This document shows positions 34,608 to 43,219 of a stretch of 64,000 nt of DNA, one piece after another. A model generated the notes under the pieces. That model was not told the origin of the DNA, ran no database searches, and worked only from the letters and a program-made list of their open reading frames with translations. The translations under genes were made by a program, and so were the position numbers. The stretch is from Alphaproteobacteria bacterium (GTDB taxonomy: Bacteria; Myxococcota_A; UBA796; GCA-2862545): the NCBI GenBank assembly GCA_020632885.1, contig JACKEQ010000010.1, positions 116,273 to 180,272 of the forward strand, written 5' to 3'. Numbering within the stretch: the first letter of the stretch is position 1; each line of letters starts with the position of its first letter.

Positions 34608-35486
34608 TTGCGAACTCACGAGACCCCCATCGTGGCGCGGTGGACGCTCTTCGCTCTCGGCACCGTCGAGGGCGAGCGGATCCGCCTCCCCACCGACCCC
34701 GTCGCGGCATGGTTGCTCCGGCGGTCGCCCGACCTCATGCCGCCCCAGGCCGTGGGCAGCGTGCTCACCATGATCCGCGCGCGCACGAGCATCATCGATC
34801 GCATGATCGAAGAGGAGGTGCGCTGGTCGGTCGAGAACGACGAGGGGCTCGACTACTGGAGCGTCGCCGGCGGGTTCGACGCGCGCTGGTACCGCATCAA
34901 GACCCTGATGTCGGAGGCCGTGCGCAAGCACTTCGAGGTCGAGAGCCCCGAGCTGCTCGAGGTGAAGGCCGCGCTGCTCTCCGAGAGCTCGTTCCGCACG
35001 TCCTGGCGGGCGATCGAGCGGCGCGCGATGCCCGAGGACGGCTGGACCGTGCAGACGCGCGGGCACGGCAACCTCGTGGTGCTCGAGGGGGCCTCCACGC
35101 GCCTCCCGCCCCGCAAGCTGCGCGATCTGCTGCGTCGCATCCGGAGCGATGCGCCGAACGCGCGCGTGATCCTCGACCTGCCGAGCTTCGTGAGCATGCT
35201 GCACTCCAAGGCCGCCCTCCCGCGCGATGCCGCGGGTGCGGAGATCGAGGGCAAGGAGGAGGTCGACAATCCCTACCGCTGGTCGCGCAACTTCCTTCGC
35301 CGCCTGGGCTGGGAGGTGCGAGAGGATCTCTGGCTCACCAGCCGTCCCATGCTCGAGTCCACGGGCCTCGGCCTGCCCGAGCTGCCCGGCATGGAGGCCC
35401 TGCGCATCGTCCGCCTGCGCGCCACGCCCGATCGTGAGCAGATGCGCACCGGGGTCGCGAGCATCAGCCTCGGGCCGCGCAACTGA
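34608..35486 (+). CDS. Conserved-looking protein of unknown function
   Basis: A protein of about 292 residues. No signal peptide or membrane helix is seen, so it is probably cytoplasmic. It mixes helices with a few beta strands (TVQTRGHGNLVVLEGAS; ARVILDLPSFVSMLHSKAAL) and is rich in arginine. I do not recognise the family. The TTG start fits a candidate -10 element upstream and AGGGA nine bases before it; a GTG at 34632 (MARWTLFALG) is an alternative. It is followed 42 bases later by the adenylate cyclase. Confidence 0.55.
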   Translation: MRTHETPIVARWTLFALGTVEGERIRLPTDPVAAWLLRRSPDLMPPQAVGSVLTMIRARTSIIDRMIEEEVRWSVENDEGLDYWSVAGGFDARWYRIKTLMSEAVRKHFEVESPELLEVKAALLSESSFRTSWRAIERRAMPEDGWTVQTRGHGNLVVLEGASTRLPPRKLRDLLRRIRSDAPNARVILDLPSFVSMLHSKAALPRDAAGAEIEGKEEVDNPYRWSRNFLRRLGWEVREDLWLTSRPMLESTGLGLPELPGMEALRIVRLRATPDREQMRTGVASISLGPRN

Positions 35487-35528
35487 GCCCTGCGCTCCCG
35501 TAGCGCGTAGGATGCAGCGGGAGACGCG

Positions 35529-37280
35529 ATGAAGTTCGAGATCACCACCCAGGGCGTCGTGGACCGCGACGTCGCGTGGAAGGTCCTCGGGGACACCGAC
35601 GGCATGAACCGGGTGGCCGGTGGCTCGGTCGTGGTGTCGCGGGTCGAGCACACCCCCGAAGGCCCGGTCGTGTCGGGGGAGATGGTGGGTCCCATGGGCA
35701 TGCGCATGCCCTTCCGGGAGACCGGCGGCTGGGTGGACCGGCGCTGGTTCCGCCAGGATCGGGTCTTCTCGGCCGGTCCGCTGAACGCGTCGAAGTTCCT
35801 GCTGGAGCTCCTGCCCGAGGGCGAGGGCGTGCGGCCGCGGATCACGCTGGCGCTCGAGGGTCCCGTGGCGTTCCGCCCGCTCCTGTCGGCCAACGCGCGG
35901 CGCATCCGCAGCGCCTGGCAGGGCGTGCTCGACGAGCTGCCTCCGCCCGGCGGCAAGCTCGTGCGCCACGACAACGGCATCACCGGTGAGCTGAAGGTCG
36001 CCCTCGAGCGCTGGCGTCCCGACGTGGATCGCGCGGTGTTCGGGGCCTTCGAGCGCTACATGTCCAAGGGCTCCGCGCTGGAGCTCCAGTCCATGCGCCC
36101 GTTCGAGCTCGCAGACACCTGGGGTCTCGACCGCGAGGCCGTGCTCGTCGGCATGCTGCGCGGCGTGAAGGCCGGCGTGTTCGAGCTCTACTGGAGCGTG
36201 CGGTGCATGCGGTGCCACGGGGAGGTCTCGTCGAGCACGAGCCTCTCGGACATCGCGGACCACGCGGGCTGCCCGTCGTGCGACCTGGACTTCGACAACG
36301 ACCTCTCCACGAACGTCGAGGTGCTCTTCGCGCCCCACCCGGGCGTGCTGCCGCGGGTGGAGCAGTCCTTCTGCAGCTTCTTCCCGGCCGGTGCTCCCGA
36401 GATCAAGGGGGCGGTCGTGGTGCCTCCGGGAGGCCACGTCTCGGAGTCCGTGGTGCTCGGCACGGGTCGGTTCACGCTCGGCGCGGACGGGGTGGACGTC
36501 GAGGTGCGCGTCGGGCCGCGCGGGGAGCGGCGCATCAGCTGGAAGCCCGGGGTCACGGGGGCGGTGGACGTCGGCGTGGGCCGCATCGACCTCGATCTCC
36601 ACAACCCCGGCAAGGAGGCCGCGCGCGTCGTGCTGATCGCGGACGATCGGGGTCTCGATGCCGTCCCGGCCGCCCTGCTCACCAGCCTGCCCGAGTTCCG
36701 GCGCGAGATGTCCGACCAGGTGCTCGGGCCGGACGTGCGGATCTCGAACCGCCGGGTGTGCCTGCTGTTCACCGACCTCTCGGGGTCCACGGCGATGTTC
36801 GAGGCGCTCGGCGACGCGAAGGCCTACGGCATCGTGGCCGAGCACTTCCGCCTCCTCGCGGGGGTGATCGAGGCCCATCGGGGCGTGCTCGTGAAGACCA
36901 TCGGCGACGCGGTCATGGCGAGCTTCCACTCCGTGCTGGACGGCTTCGACGCGGCCCTGGAGATGCGGCGGGCCTTCGACGCCTGGACCGCGACCCTCGA
37001 CCTCCCCACCCGCCCGCGGCTCAACGTGGGCCTGCACGCCGGGCCCGCCCTGGTCGTCCACAGCGACGCCCACGGCCTCGACTACTTCGGGCGCACGGTG
37101 AACCTCGCCGCACGCGCGCAGTCCGCGTCGGTGGACGGTCAGCTCACGGTCACCGAGGCCGTGCTCGAGCACCCCGTCGTGGCCGCCCGGTGCGTCGCGA
37201 TGGCCAGCGAGGAGGTCGTCCAGCACCTCAAGGGCATCGGCGAGGTCCGCCTGCTCAAGATCCGGCCCCCCGAAGGGTGA
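35529..37280 (+). CDS. Class III adenylate cyclase with SRPBCC-like and zinc-ribbon regions
   Basis: A 583-residue soluble protein. Residues 1-150 resemble an SRPBCC/Bet v1 fold (MKFEITTQGVVDRDVAWKVLGD). Residues 226-251 hold two CxxC pairs (Cys226/229, Cys248/251), a likely zinc ribbon, as in DUF5939-type cyclases. The C-terminal 190 residues are a class III cyclase: LLFTDLSGSTAMFE with metal Asp416, KTIGDAVMAS with Lys456 and Asp460, and DYFGRTVNLAARAQ. Lys456 and the later Asp fit ATP rather than GTP. Small ligands in the N-terminal pocket could control cAMP synthesis. A strong hairpin follows the stop. Confidence 0.9.
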   Translation: MKFEITTQGVVDRDVAWKVLGDTDGMNRVAGGSVVVSRVEHTPEGPVVSGEMVGPMGMRMPFRETGGWVDRRWFRQDRVFSAGPLNASKFLLELLPEGEGVRPRITLALEGPVAFRPLLSANARRIRSAWQGVLDELPPPGGKLVRHDNGITGELKVALERWRPDVDRAVFGAFERYMSKGSALELQSMRPFELADTWGLDREAVLVGMLRGVKAGVFELYWSVRCMRCHGEVSSSTSLSDIADHAGCPSCDLDFDNDLSTNVEVLFAPHPGVLPRVEQSFCSFFPAGAPEIKGAVVVPPGGHVSESVVLGTGRFTLGADGVDVEVRVGPRGERRISWKPGVTGAVDVGVGRIDLDLHNPGKEAARVVLIADDRGLDAVPAALLTSLPEFRREMSDQVLGPDVRISNRRVCLLFTDLSGSTAMFEALGDAKAYGIVAEHFRLLAGVIEAHRGVLVKTIGDAVMASFHSVLDGFDAALEMRRAFDAWTATLDLPTRPRLNVGLHAGPALVVHSDAHGLDYFGRTVNLAARAQSASVDGQLTVTEAVLEHPVVAARCVAMASEEVVQHLKGIGEVRLLKIRPPEG

Positions 37281-37309
37281 AGGCCCACGGCGGGGGAGCC
37301 GTGGGCCTT
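37280..37309 (+). terminator. Hairpin terminator after the adenylate cyclase gene
   Basis: A perfect 12-base-pair stem (AAGGCCCACGGC / GCCGTGGGCCTT) with a six-base loop begins at the last base of the cyclase stop codon. A run of five T follows about 20 bases later, which is farther than in a classical intrinsic terminator. It could serve the cyclase and, from the other side, the LysM gene that ends at 37381. Confidence 0.75.
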
Positions 37310-37380
37310 CGGGGGTTGGGTACTTTCGATTTTTCGGGTCGGCGTTGGGGTCCCGCGCCGTACGGGTCTCGCGGTGTCGT

Positions 37381-38493
37381 TCAGTCCACCGCGGGAATCT
37401 TGAGCTCATCGCCGATGTGCAGCGTCTTGGAACCCGGGTTCGCCTTGGCGATCCGGTTCGCCAGGGTGACGGTTCCGTAGTAGCGCATCGCGATGTGCGA
37501 GAGGGTCTCGCCGCGGCCCACCGTGTGCACGGTGCCGCGGGTGCGCGCCAGGATCTCCACGCGGTCGGTGGAGACCTCGGCGATGCCGGGGAGGCCGGCG
37601 ACGGTGCGCTCGGCCTCGGCGCGCTGGCGGGCGCTCTGCACCTGCCCGACGAGGGAGGCGCGACCGCCGTTCATGATCACCTCGAGGTGCGTGCCCTCGA
37701 GGTCGTCGGAGGACGCGAGCGCACCGGCGGCGCGGGCCGCCAGGGAGGCGTCGTCCGCGGCACCGGCGGCGATCTCCTGGGCCGTGGCGGCGGGCGTGCG
37801 GGGCGCCTCGGCGGTGCCCTGGCCGCGGGCGGCCGCGGGGGCGGCGGCGGCGACCGGGGCCGTCTCGACCGTCACCGTGGGGACCGAGCTGGAGCGGCCC
37901 ATCACGAGGGACGTGAGGATGAACAGGATCGTGAGCGTCGACACGCCGGCCGTCGCCCAGGCCCACTTCCGGACCTCCTTCTCCTGCTGGAACAGGCTTG
38001 CCGCCAGGGCGGCGTTCTCGCTGCGCAGACGGCGCGCCTCGGCACGCAGGGCCTTGATCTCGCCGCGCTCGCGGGCGAGCAGGCTCGCGCGCTCCTCGTC
38101 GTCGCCGGCGTGGGTGGCCTGGAGCTGCAGCTCGACCATCTCCCGGAGGTCGACGGGCACGCGGGATCCACAGGCCTCCGCCTCGTCGAGGGCGGCGAGC
38201 GCGTCCTGCCAGCGCTGACCGGCCACGTACACCTTGGCCAGGAGCAGTCGCGCCTCCCCGTCGTCGGGGGCCATGCAGAGCAGCATCTGGAGCCGCTCGC
38301 GGGCGAGGCGCAGGTGCCCTTCCGTCGCGTAGCGGAGGGACTCGTTGTAGAGCTGGGGGAGAGGATCGAGGCCCGAGAGCTCGGCCGCCTCACGGAGCGC
38401 GCGGGGCACGCCGCCGATGGGGATGGGCTGGTCGCTGTGGGCCTGGCGCGATGCGCTGTCGAAGCGAACGGCTGCTTCCGCGTGTGGAGCCAT
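37381..38493 (-). CDS. Bitopic BON-LysM protein with N-terminal coiled coil
   Basis: A protein of about 370 residues. Residues 40-125 are TPR-like helices (LYNESLRYATEGHLRLARERLQ). A coiled coil (ERGEIKALRAEARRLRSENA) leads to one membrane helix (about 175-195, TLTILFILTSLVMG). After an Ala/Thr/Pro linker come a BON domain (NGGRASLVGQVQSARQRAEAE) and a C-terminal LysM domain (HTVGRGETLSHIAMRYYG) that binds peptidoglycan. The membrane topology thus joins cytoplasmic TPR to the cell wall. No good ribosome-binding site precedes the ATG, so the start could lie elsewhere. Confidence 0.8.
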   Translation of the reverse strand: MAPHAEAAVRFDSASRQAHSDQPIPIGGVPRALREAAELSGLDPLPQLYNESLRYATEGHLRLARERLQMLLCMAPDDGEARLLLAKVYVAGQRWQDALAALDEAEACGSRVPVDLREMVELQLQATHAGDDEERASLLARERGEIKALRAEARRLRSENAALAASLFQQEKEVRKWAWATAGVSTLTILFILTSLVMGRSSSVPTVTVETAPVAAAAPAAARGQGTAEAPRTPAATAQEIAAGAADDASLAARAAGALASSDDLEGTHLEVIMNGGRASLVGQVQSARQRAEAERTVAGLPGIAEVSTDRVEILARTRGTVHTVGRGETLSHIAMRYYGTVTLANRIAKANPGSKTLHIGDELKIPAVD

Positions 38494-38626
38494 GGGACAC
38501 CGGGAGGTGGGGAGGAGAGGAGGAGGGGCCGTGGGCCGGAGGAGGGAGAGCCGGGGAGGCTCGGGGGATCGGGGAGATCCCGTGGGAGGGGTATACCATG
38601 GCACTTTCGGCGCGCACGGAATTTTC

Positions 38627-38635
38627 TGTGGATAA
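38627..38635 (-). other. Perfect DnaA box (TTATCCACA on the minus strand)
   Basis: TGTGGATAA on the plus strand is an exact match to the consensus 9-mer bound by DnaA, in an AT-richer patch. Only one perfect copy was noticed in the gap, so this is not by itself an origin; a single box can act in DnaA-dependent regulation or titration. Confidence 0.5.
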
Positions 38636-38709
38636 CTCAGGACGATATGGGAGAACCTGCCGAATGGAGATTCCGACCATCGGGTCGATCCAGGAATCCG
38701 GGTGGCGCG

Positions 38710-38744
38710 CGGGATCTGGAGATCCCGATCGGATCCCGGGATCC
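38710..38744. repeat. Cluster of GATCCC palindromes
   Basis: Within 35 bases there are a seven-pair hairpin (CGGGATC-TGGA-GATCCCG, 38710-38727) and a 14-base perfect palindrome GGATCCCGGGATCC (38731-38744). They sit about 80-115 bases before the methyltransferase start, where they could affect transcription or be remnants of a mobile repeat. Confidence 0.55.
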
Positions 38745-38825
38745 CGCGATGTGGACGCTCCGGGACGGTAGGCGCCACCGTGCGGTCCGGGGCCCCGGAG
38801 GGTAGAGCAGGGTCGCGGAGGGCCG

Positions 38826-40235
38826 ATGGCGAAGCATGTGGTGGTCACCCCGGAGCGCTGGCTCCCGAAGGGCGAGACCGAGGTGACTGCGGGACAGCAC
38901 GTGCCGATGGTCGTCTGGGGCGGCATCGTGGGCGAAGAAGCTCGCGTGAAGGTCGTCCACAAGGGCCAGAACCAGGCCCGGGCGATCTTCGAGGAGACCG
39001 ACACCCCGAGCCCGCACCGGATGCAGATCCCCTGTGATCGGTACGATCCCTGCGGGGGCTGCCCGATGCTCCACACGGACCCCGAGATGCAGGAGATGGC
39101 GCACCGCAGCCGTGTCCGCGAGGCCCTCGACAGGGCCGGTCTCGACGACGTGGGTCTCGGCGCGTTCACCCGCAGCCCGCGCATGTTCGACTTTCGCCAC
39201 GTCGTGAAGCTCGGCTGGGGTTGGTCCTTCGACGGCAAGCGCTCCAAGGTGGGTGCCTGGGGCCGCCGCGACCGGCGCATCGTGCCGATCCCGAAGTGCA
39301 ACGTGGCCGCGCCCGTGCTGCGGCGCGTGATGACCTCCCTCGCCCACCACAGCATCGAGATGGGCCTGGTGCCCTACGACCCGATCTCCGACGAGGGCGT
39401 GATGCGCGGGGCCGTGATCCGCGCCTCCAGCAAGACCGGCGAGGTCCTCGTGACGCTCGTGGCGGGCCGGATCCCCAAGAAGCTCGACGAGCTGGCCGAG
39501 CGCATCGCCCAGGACAACGGCGAGGTCGTGGGTGTGTGGGTCCACGTGAACATGGACGAGGGCAACGGCCTCTTCCACGCCGACGAGGACGGCTCCATCG
39601 GCATGAAGGCCCTCACCGGCCGCGACTGGATCGAGGAGGAGCTCGACGGCATCGGGATCCGCGTGGGTCCGGGCGACTTCTACCAGACGAACCCCGCGAT
39701 GGCCCTGCCCCTCTACGAGCGCACGCTGAACCAGCTGGCCCCGGGGCCCGAGGACGCGGTGGTGGATCTCTACAGCGGGGTCGGCGGCCTGACCCTGCTC
39801 GCGGCCCGCCGCTGTGGGCTCGCCATCGGCGTGGAGGCCGTGGAGGGTGCCGTGCGCCGCGCGCGCGAGTCCGCCCGCCGCAACCGGCTCAACGCGGAGT
39901 TCATCGCGGGTGACGTGCAGGAGGAGCTCCCGGCCATCGCGAAGCGCCTCTCGCACCCCCTCGTGATCGTCGATCCGGCCCGTCGTGGCCTGCATCCCGA
40001 CGTCCGCGAGGGCCTGGTCGAGATGCGTCCGCGGAAGCTCGCGTACATCTCCTGCAACGCCTCGAGCATGGCGCGCGACCTCGCTGTCTTCCGCGAGGCT
40101 GGAGCCATCGTGCACGACCCCGAGCTCTTCGACATGTTCCCCCACACGGCCCACGTGGAGTGCCTCACGATCGTGGAGTTCGAGGTGGAGGAAGCGCGAC
40201 GGGCCCCCCGCCGCAAGCTCCTGCGGAAGGGATAG
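38826..40235 (+). CDS. RlmD/TrmA-family RNA (uracil-5-)-methyltransferase
   Basis: A 469-residue protein. It has a 4Fe-4S ligand set (Cys70, Cys76, Cys79 in CDRYDPCGGC and Cys158 in PKCN), a Rossmann methyltransferase domain (VVDLYSGVGGLTLLAARRC), and the catalytic cysteine Cys410 in YISCNASSMARD, with the HVECL motif near the end. Such enzymes methylate C5 of uracil in 23S rRNA or tRNA using S-adenosylmethionine. Which base is modified cannot be read from sequence; the TRAM domain is short or missing at the N-terminus. It leads an operon of four closely spaced genes. Confidence 0.9.
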   Translation: MAKHVVVTPERWLPKGETEVTAGQHVPMVVWGGIVGEEARVKVVHKGQNQARAIFEETDTPSPHRMQIPCDRYDPCGGCPMLHTDPEMQEMAHRSRVREALDRAGLDDVGLGAFTRSPRMFDFRHVVKLGWGWSFDGKRSKVGAWGRRDRRIVPIPKCNVAAPVLRRVMTSLAHHSIEMGLVPYDPISDEGVMRGAVIRASSKTGEVLVTLVAGRIPKKLDELAERIAQDNGEVVGVWVHVNMDEGNGLFHADEDGSIGMKALTGRDWIEEELDGIGIRVGPGDFYQTNPAMALPLYERTLNQLAPGPEDAVVDLYSGVGGLTLLAARRCGLAIGVEAVEGAVRRARESARRNRLNAEFIAGDVQEELPAIAKRLSHPLVIVDPARRGLHPDVREGLVEMRPRKLAYISCNASSMARDLAVFREAGAIVHDPELFDMFPHTAHVECLTIVEFEVEEARRAPRRKLLRKG

Positions 40236-40244
40236 ACTCCAGGC

Positions 40245-41942
40245 GTGACCCGCTCGCTCCTGGCCCTGCTCCGCTCCTGGCTCGTCTGGCTCGTCCTCGT
40301 GGGGGTCGCCGCCGCCCAGGAGCCGCTGCCCGAGACGCCCGTCCCGGACGACCTGCCGCCGTTCACGATCCCCGGGCTCCCCTCGCCCGCGCCGGCCCCG
40401 GTCCCCGCGCCGATGCCGATGCCGATGCCGCCGCCGCCGGTCCCGGCGCCGTCCTGGCAGCCGCCCGCGCCGATCACCCCGATCCCGATGGGCTCCGGGC
40501 GGGTGTTCATCGCACCCTTCCAGTCCTACGACCCCGCGCTGAACTCCGAGGCCGCCCGCCTCACCCAGATCCTCCAGATCCACATGCAGGCGCGCTACCC
40601 CGTCGCCACCATCGACGAGGTCCCGCCCTGGCCGGACTACAGCGCGCTCGTGTACCTGCTCGCCTGCCCCCAGGGGCAGTACGCCGGCTGCGCGCTGGTG
40701 TGCGGGAACCGCGTGGCGGCCCAGTGGACCGTGGGGGGCACGGTCACGCGCGGCCTGCAGGGGGTGAACACCAACCTCACCTTCGTCGAGAACCTCTCCG
40801 GGCGCGAGGTCATCAACTTCGGCGTCGCGCTGCACGGGTCCAACGACATCGACCTGCTGCGCGCGGTGGACACCATCCTCGGAAAGCTCGTGGAGGGTGC
40901 GTTCGCCTCGGTGGACCTCCGGCGCGCCGAGGTGGACCCCGCCGAGCGGGCCCGCCTGGAGGCGGCGCGCAACCAGGTGCTCGCTGAGTCCCTCGCCGAG
41001 CTCGAGCGCCAGGAGGGCGCTGTCGAGCGCGCCGAGGTGGAGGCCGCCGAGAAGGAGAAGCTCGAGAAGGAGAAGCTCGTCGCGGAGTACAAGGACCGCG
41101 AGGAGGTGAAGCCCTGGGAGAAGGCCGGGCTCTCCGAGGGTGCGTTCGTCCGCTACAAGAACTCGGGCCTGCCGCTGGCGGACTGGAAGGACCGCGCCCG
41201 GGGTCGCCAGGCCTCCCTCATCGCGCGAGCCGGTCTGGGCGCGGGCTCGGGCCCCTTCGGGCAGTACTTCGACGGCCGGTACGCGATCGACGACGACCTC
41301 GAGCGCGCGGAGGTCGAGCAGTACCAGTTCGTCTCGCGCGCCCCGCACGTGCACATCGACCTCGAGGCGGGCTTCGGCATCCTGCCCTTCCTCGACATCA
41401 CCGCGCACTACGCCTACCGGAACAGCCAGTTCATCTACCTGATCAACCAGGAGCGCATCGGTGCGCCCGTGATCGTCGATGCCCCCGTGCAGAACAGCTA
41501 CGCCACCTGGCAGGCGGGCGGGCGCGTGGCCATCGTGCCCTTCCCCGTCCGCACGGTGCGTCCGGCATTCCATGTGGGTGTGGCGTTCTGGCGGGGCTCG
41601 AGCTGGGACAAGCTCATCGACGGCGTGAACGACCTCGAGCCCATGACGCCGATGAGCCAGGTGCTCGTGCAGGTCGGGCCTGGCGTGGAGGTCGAGACGG
41701 GCGACCGCATCAGCCTGTTCGTCCGCACGCTGCTCGACATGTCCGTAGCGGGTCAGACGGTCGAGCGGTTCAACGACGGCCAGGCGAGCCTCCAGGTGCG
41801 GGCGGACCCCAGCACCTTCCAGAACTCGAACGCCGGGCTCACCCTGCAGGGCGGGCTCACCCTGCGCGTGCGGCTCGCGAAGGGTCGCCAGGACGACGAC
41901 GATCGGCCCTCCAACCGCTTCGAGGGCGAGGACACCCTCTGA
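40245..41942 (+). CDS. Exported protein with TolB-N-like domain, coiled coil and beta-barrel-like C-terminus
   Basis: A 565-residue exported protein with a signal peptide (LVWLVLVGVAAAQE) and a Pro/Met/Ala-rich linker. Residues 80-225 form an alpha/beta domain (VFIAPFQSYDPALNSEAARLT) like periplasmic TolB-N or LpoB-type modules. A charged helix follows at 245-290 (EKEKLEKEKLVAEYKDREE). The C-terminal 250 residues alternate as in an outer-membrane beta-barrel (LIARAGLGAGSGPFGQYFDG to GLTLRVRLAKG). Function unknown. Starts nine bases after the methyltransferase stop and overlaps the next gene (TGATG). Confidence 0.65.
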   Translation: MTRSLLALLRSWLVWLVLVGVAAAQEPLPETPVPDDLPPFTIPGLPSPAPAPVPAPMPMPMPPPPVPAPSWQPPAPITPIPMGSGRVFIAPFQSYDPALNSEAARLTQILQIHMQARYPVATIDEVPPWPDYSALVYLLACPQGQYAGCALVCGNRVAAQWTVGGTVTRGLQGVNTNLTFVENLSGREVINFGVALHGSNDIDLLRAVDTILGKLVEGAFASVDLRRAEVDPAERARLEAARNQVLAESLAELERQEGAVERAEVEAAEKEKLEKEKLVAEYKDREEVKPWEKAGLSEGAFVRYKNSGLPLADWKDRARGRQASLIARAGLGAGSGPFGQYFDGRYAIDDDLERAEVEQYQFVSRAPHVHIDLEAGFGILPFLDITAHYAYRNSQFIYLINQERIGAPVIVDAPVQNSYATWQAGGRVAIVPFPVRTVRPAFHVGVAFWRGSSWDKLIDGVNDLEPMTPMSQVLVQVGPGVEVETGDRISLFVRTLLDMSVAGQTVERFNDGQASLQVRADPSTFQNSNAGLTLQGGLTLRVRLAKGRQDDDDRPSNRFEGEDTL

Positions 41943-43219
41943 TGCGCCGCCAGCGGCCGGTCGACGCGCTGCCCGCCCCGGTCCGCGAGGCCATCGAGGG
42001 GCTCCAGCTGCGGCCGGTCGGCTTCGTCCTCCGCATGGGCTGGCTGTTCTACAAGGCGCTCCAGGAGGACAAGGCCTTCCTCCGGGCTGCGGGCATGGCC
42101 TACGCCTCGCTGATGGCCCTGGTGCCCCTCCTGGTGCTCGTGTTCGGCATCCTGGGGTCCCTGGGCGTGCTCCACGACCCCAAGGAGCAGGAGGCCGTCT
42201 ACGACGCCGTGTTCGGCACCCTGTTCGGCGACGTGCGCGAGCTGCGCGAGGCCATCACGCCGTTCCTGTCGAACATCGACTTCCGGGCCCTCGGTGTCGC
42301 CTCCACGGCCGTCCTGCTCTTCGTGGCCGCACGCCTGTTCCTGATGGTGGAGCGCGCCTACTCCGACATCTTCCGGGCCCGGATGGACCGGAACCTGTCC
42401 CGGCGCATCCTGAACTTCTACTTCGCGATCACCGCAGTCCCGGTGGTGATGGTGCTCTCCGTCCAGGGAGCCGTGTCCTTCGGGAGCTCCGCGTTCCAGG
42501 GGGCCATCGTCTCCTTCCTGCAGTTCGTGCTGCTCGTGGTGGCGCTGAAGTACTTCCCGTGCACGCGGGTGCGCTGGGGGCCCGCGCTCATCGGGGCCGC
42601 CACGAGCTGGGCGCTCCTCGGGCTCTGCAGCCAGGGCTTCCAGGCGTACGTCGCCTGGTCGTACGCCGATCCGAACTACGCCCTTCGCGCCTTCTACGGC
42701 TCGCTCATCCTCATCCCGATCTTCCTGCTCTGGCTCTACACGTTCTGGATCGTCATCCTCCTCGGCGTGGAGGTGGCGCACGTGGCCCAGGACTACGACA
42801 CGCTCCTCGATGCCGAGCGGCAGGCCCGGGAGCGCGACCGCGGCCTGCGCGCCCCGTCGCTGGCGAACGCGCTGGAGGTCCTGGCCCGGGTGGCCGCCAG
42901 GTACGAGCGCGGCGCGGGACCCACCACCCTCGTGGACCTCCGCGAGGAGACCCACCTCGCGGGCTGGGACCTCGGGGGCATCGCGGACACGCTCGTGGAG
43001 GCGGGCCTGCTCGTGGCTGCGGGAGACGGCTTCGTGCCTGCCCGGCCGTCGTCGAGCATCGATCTGGACGACGTGGCCTCCCGCTGGCGCGACCTCACCC
43101 GCATCGGCGGTGACGAGGGCATCGCGCGCGAGGTCGGCGACGCTTCGGGGCTCGGAGGCACGCTGGAGGATGCCGTGGAGCGCTGGCTCCCGGAAGCCGA
43201 GCGTGCGGTGGCGAAGTGA
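41942..43219 (+). CDS. YihY/BrkB family inner-membrane protein with C-terminal winged-helix-like domain
   Basis: A 425-residue protein. Residues 25-285 are the YihY/BrkB core: six or so membrane helices with AAGMAYASLMALVPLLVLVFG, ALGVASTAVLLFVAARLF, and GSLILIPIFLLWLYTFWIVILLGVE. The cytoplasmic C-terminal 140 residues (ALEVLARVAARYERGAGPTTLV, then a small winged-helix-like segment) are common in this branch. The family was once wrongly called RNase BN; its true role is not settled. Overlaps both neighbours, TGATG at its start and GTGA at its end. Confidence 0.88.
   Translation: MRRQRPVDALPAPVREAIEGLQLRPVGFVLRMGWLFYKALQEDKAFLRAAGMAYASLMALVPLLVLVFGILGSLGVLHDPKEQEAVYDAVFGTLFGDVRELREAITPFLSNIDFRALGVASTAVLLFVAARLFLMVERAYSDIFRARMDRNLSRRILNFYFAITAVPVVMVLSVQGAVSFGSSAFQGAIVSFLQFVLLVVALKYFPCTRVRWGPALIGAATSWALLGLCSQGFQAYVAWSYADPNYALRAFYGSLILIPIFLLWLYTFWIVILLGVEVAHVAQDYDTLLDAERQARERDRGLRAPSLANALEVLARVAARYERGAGPTTLVDLREETHLAGWDLGGIADTLVEAGLLVAAGDGFVPARPSSSIDLDDVASRWRDLTRIGGDEGIAREVGDASGLGGTLEDAVERWLPEAERAVAK

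Larger units (their letters stand above)
38494..38825. other. Divergent intergenic region with DnaA box and palindromes
   Basis: The 332-base gap between the BON-LysM gene and the methyltransferase operon holds no gene. The left third is purine-rich on the plus strand (GGGGAGGAGAGGAGGAGG-type). The middle contains the only obviously AT-richer patch nearby, with GTATACC at 38591 and a DnaA box. The right part carries nested GATCCC palindromes. No -35/-10 pair is convincing. Both flanking operons must be promoted from here. Confidence 0.5.

Noticed and set aside
38627..38635. Claiming the DnaA box region as oriC
   Set aside because: Only one perfect box and no dnaA/dnaN in the window; reported only as a DnaA box.
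38637..41573. Minus-strand frame of 978 codons opposite the methyltransferase and envelope-protein genes
   Set aside because: Low-complexity composition and complete overlap with plus-strand genes that have clear catalytic motifs.
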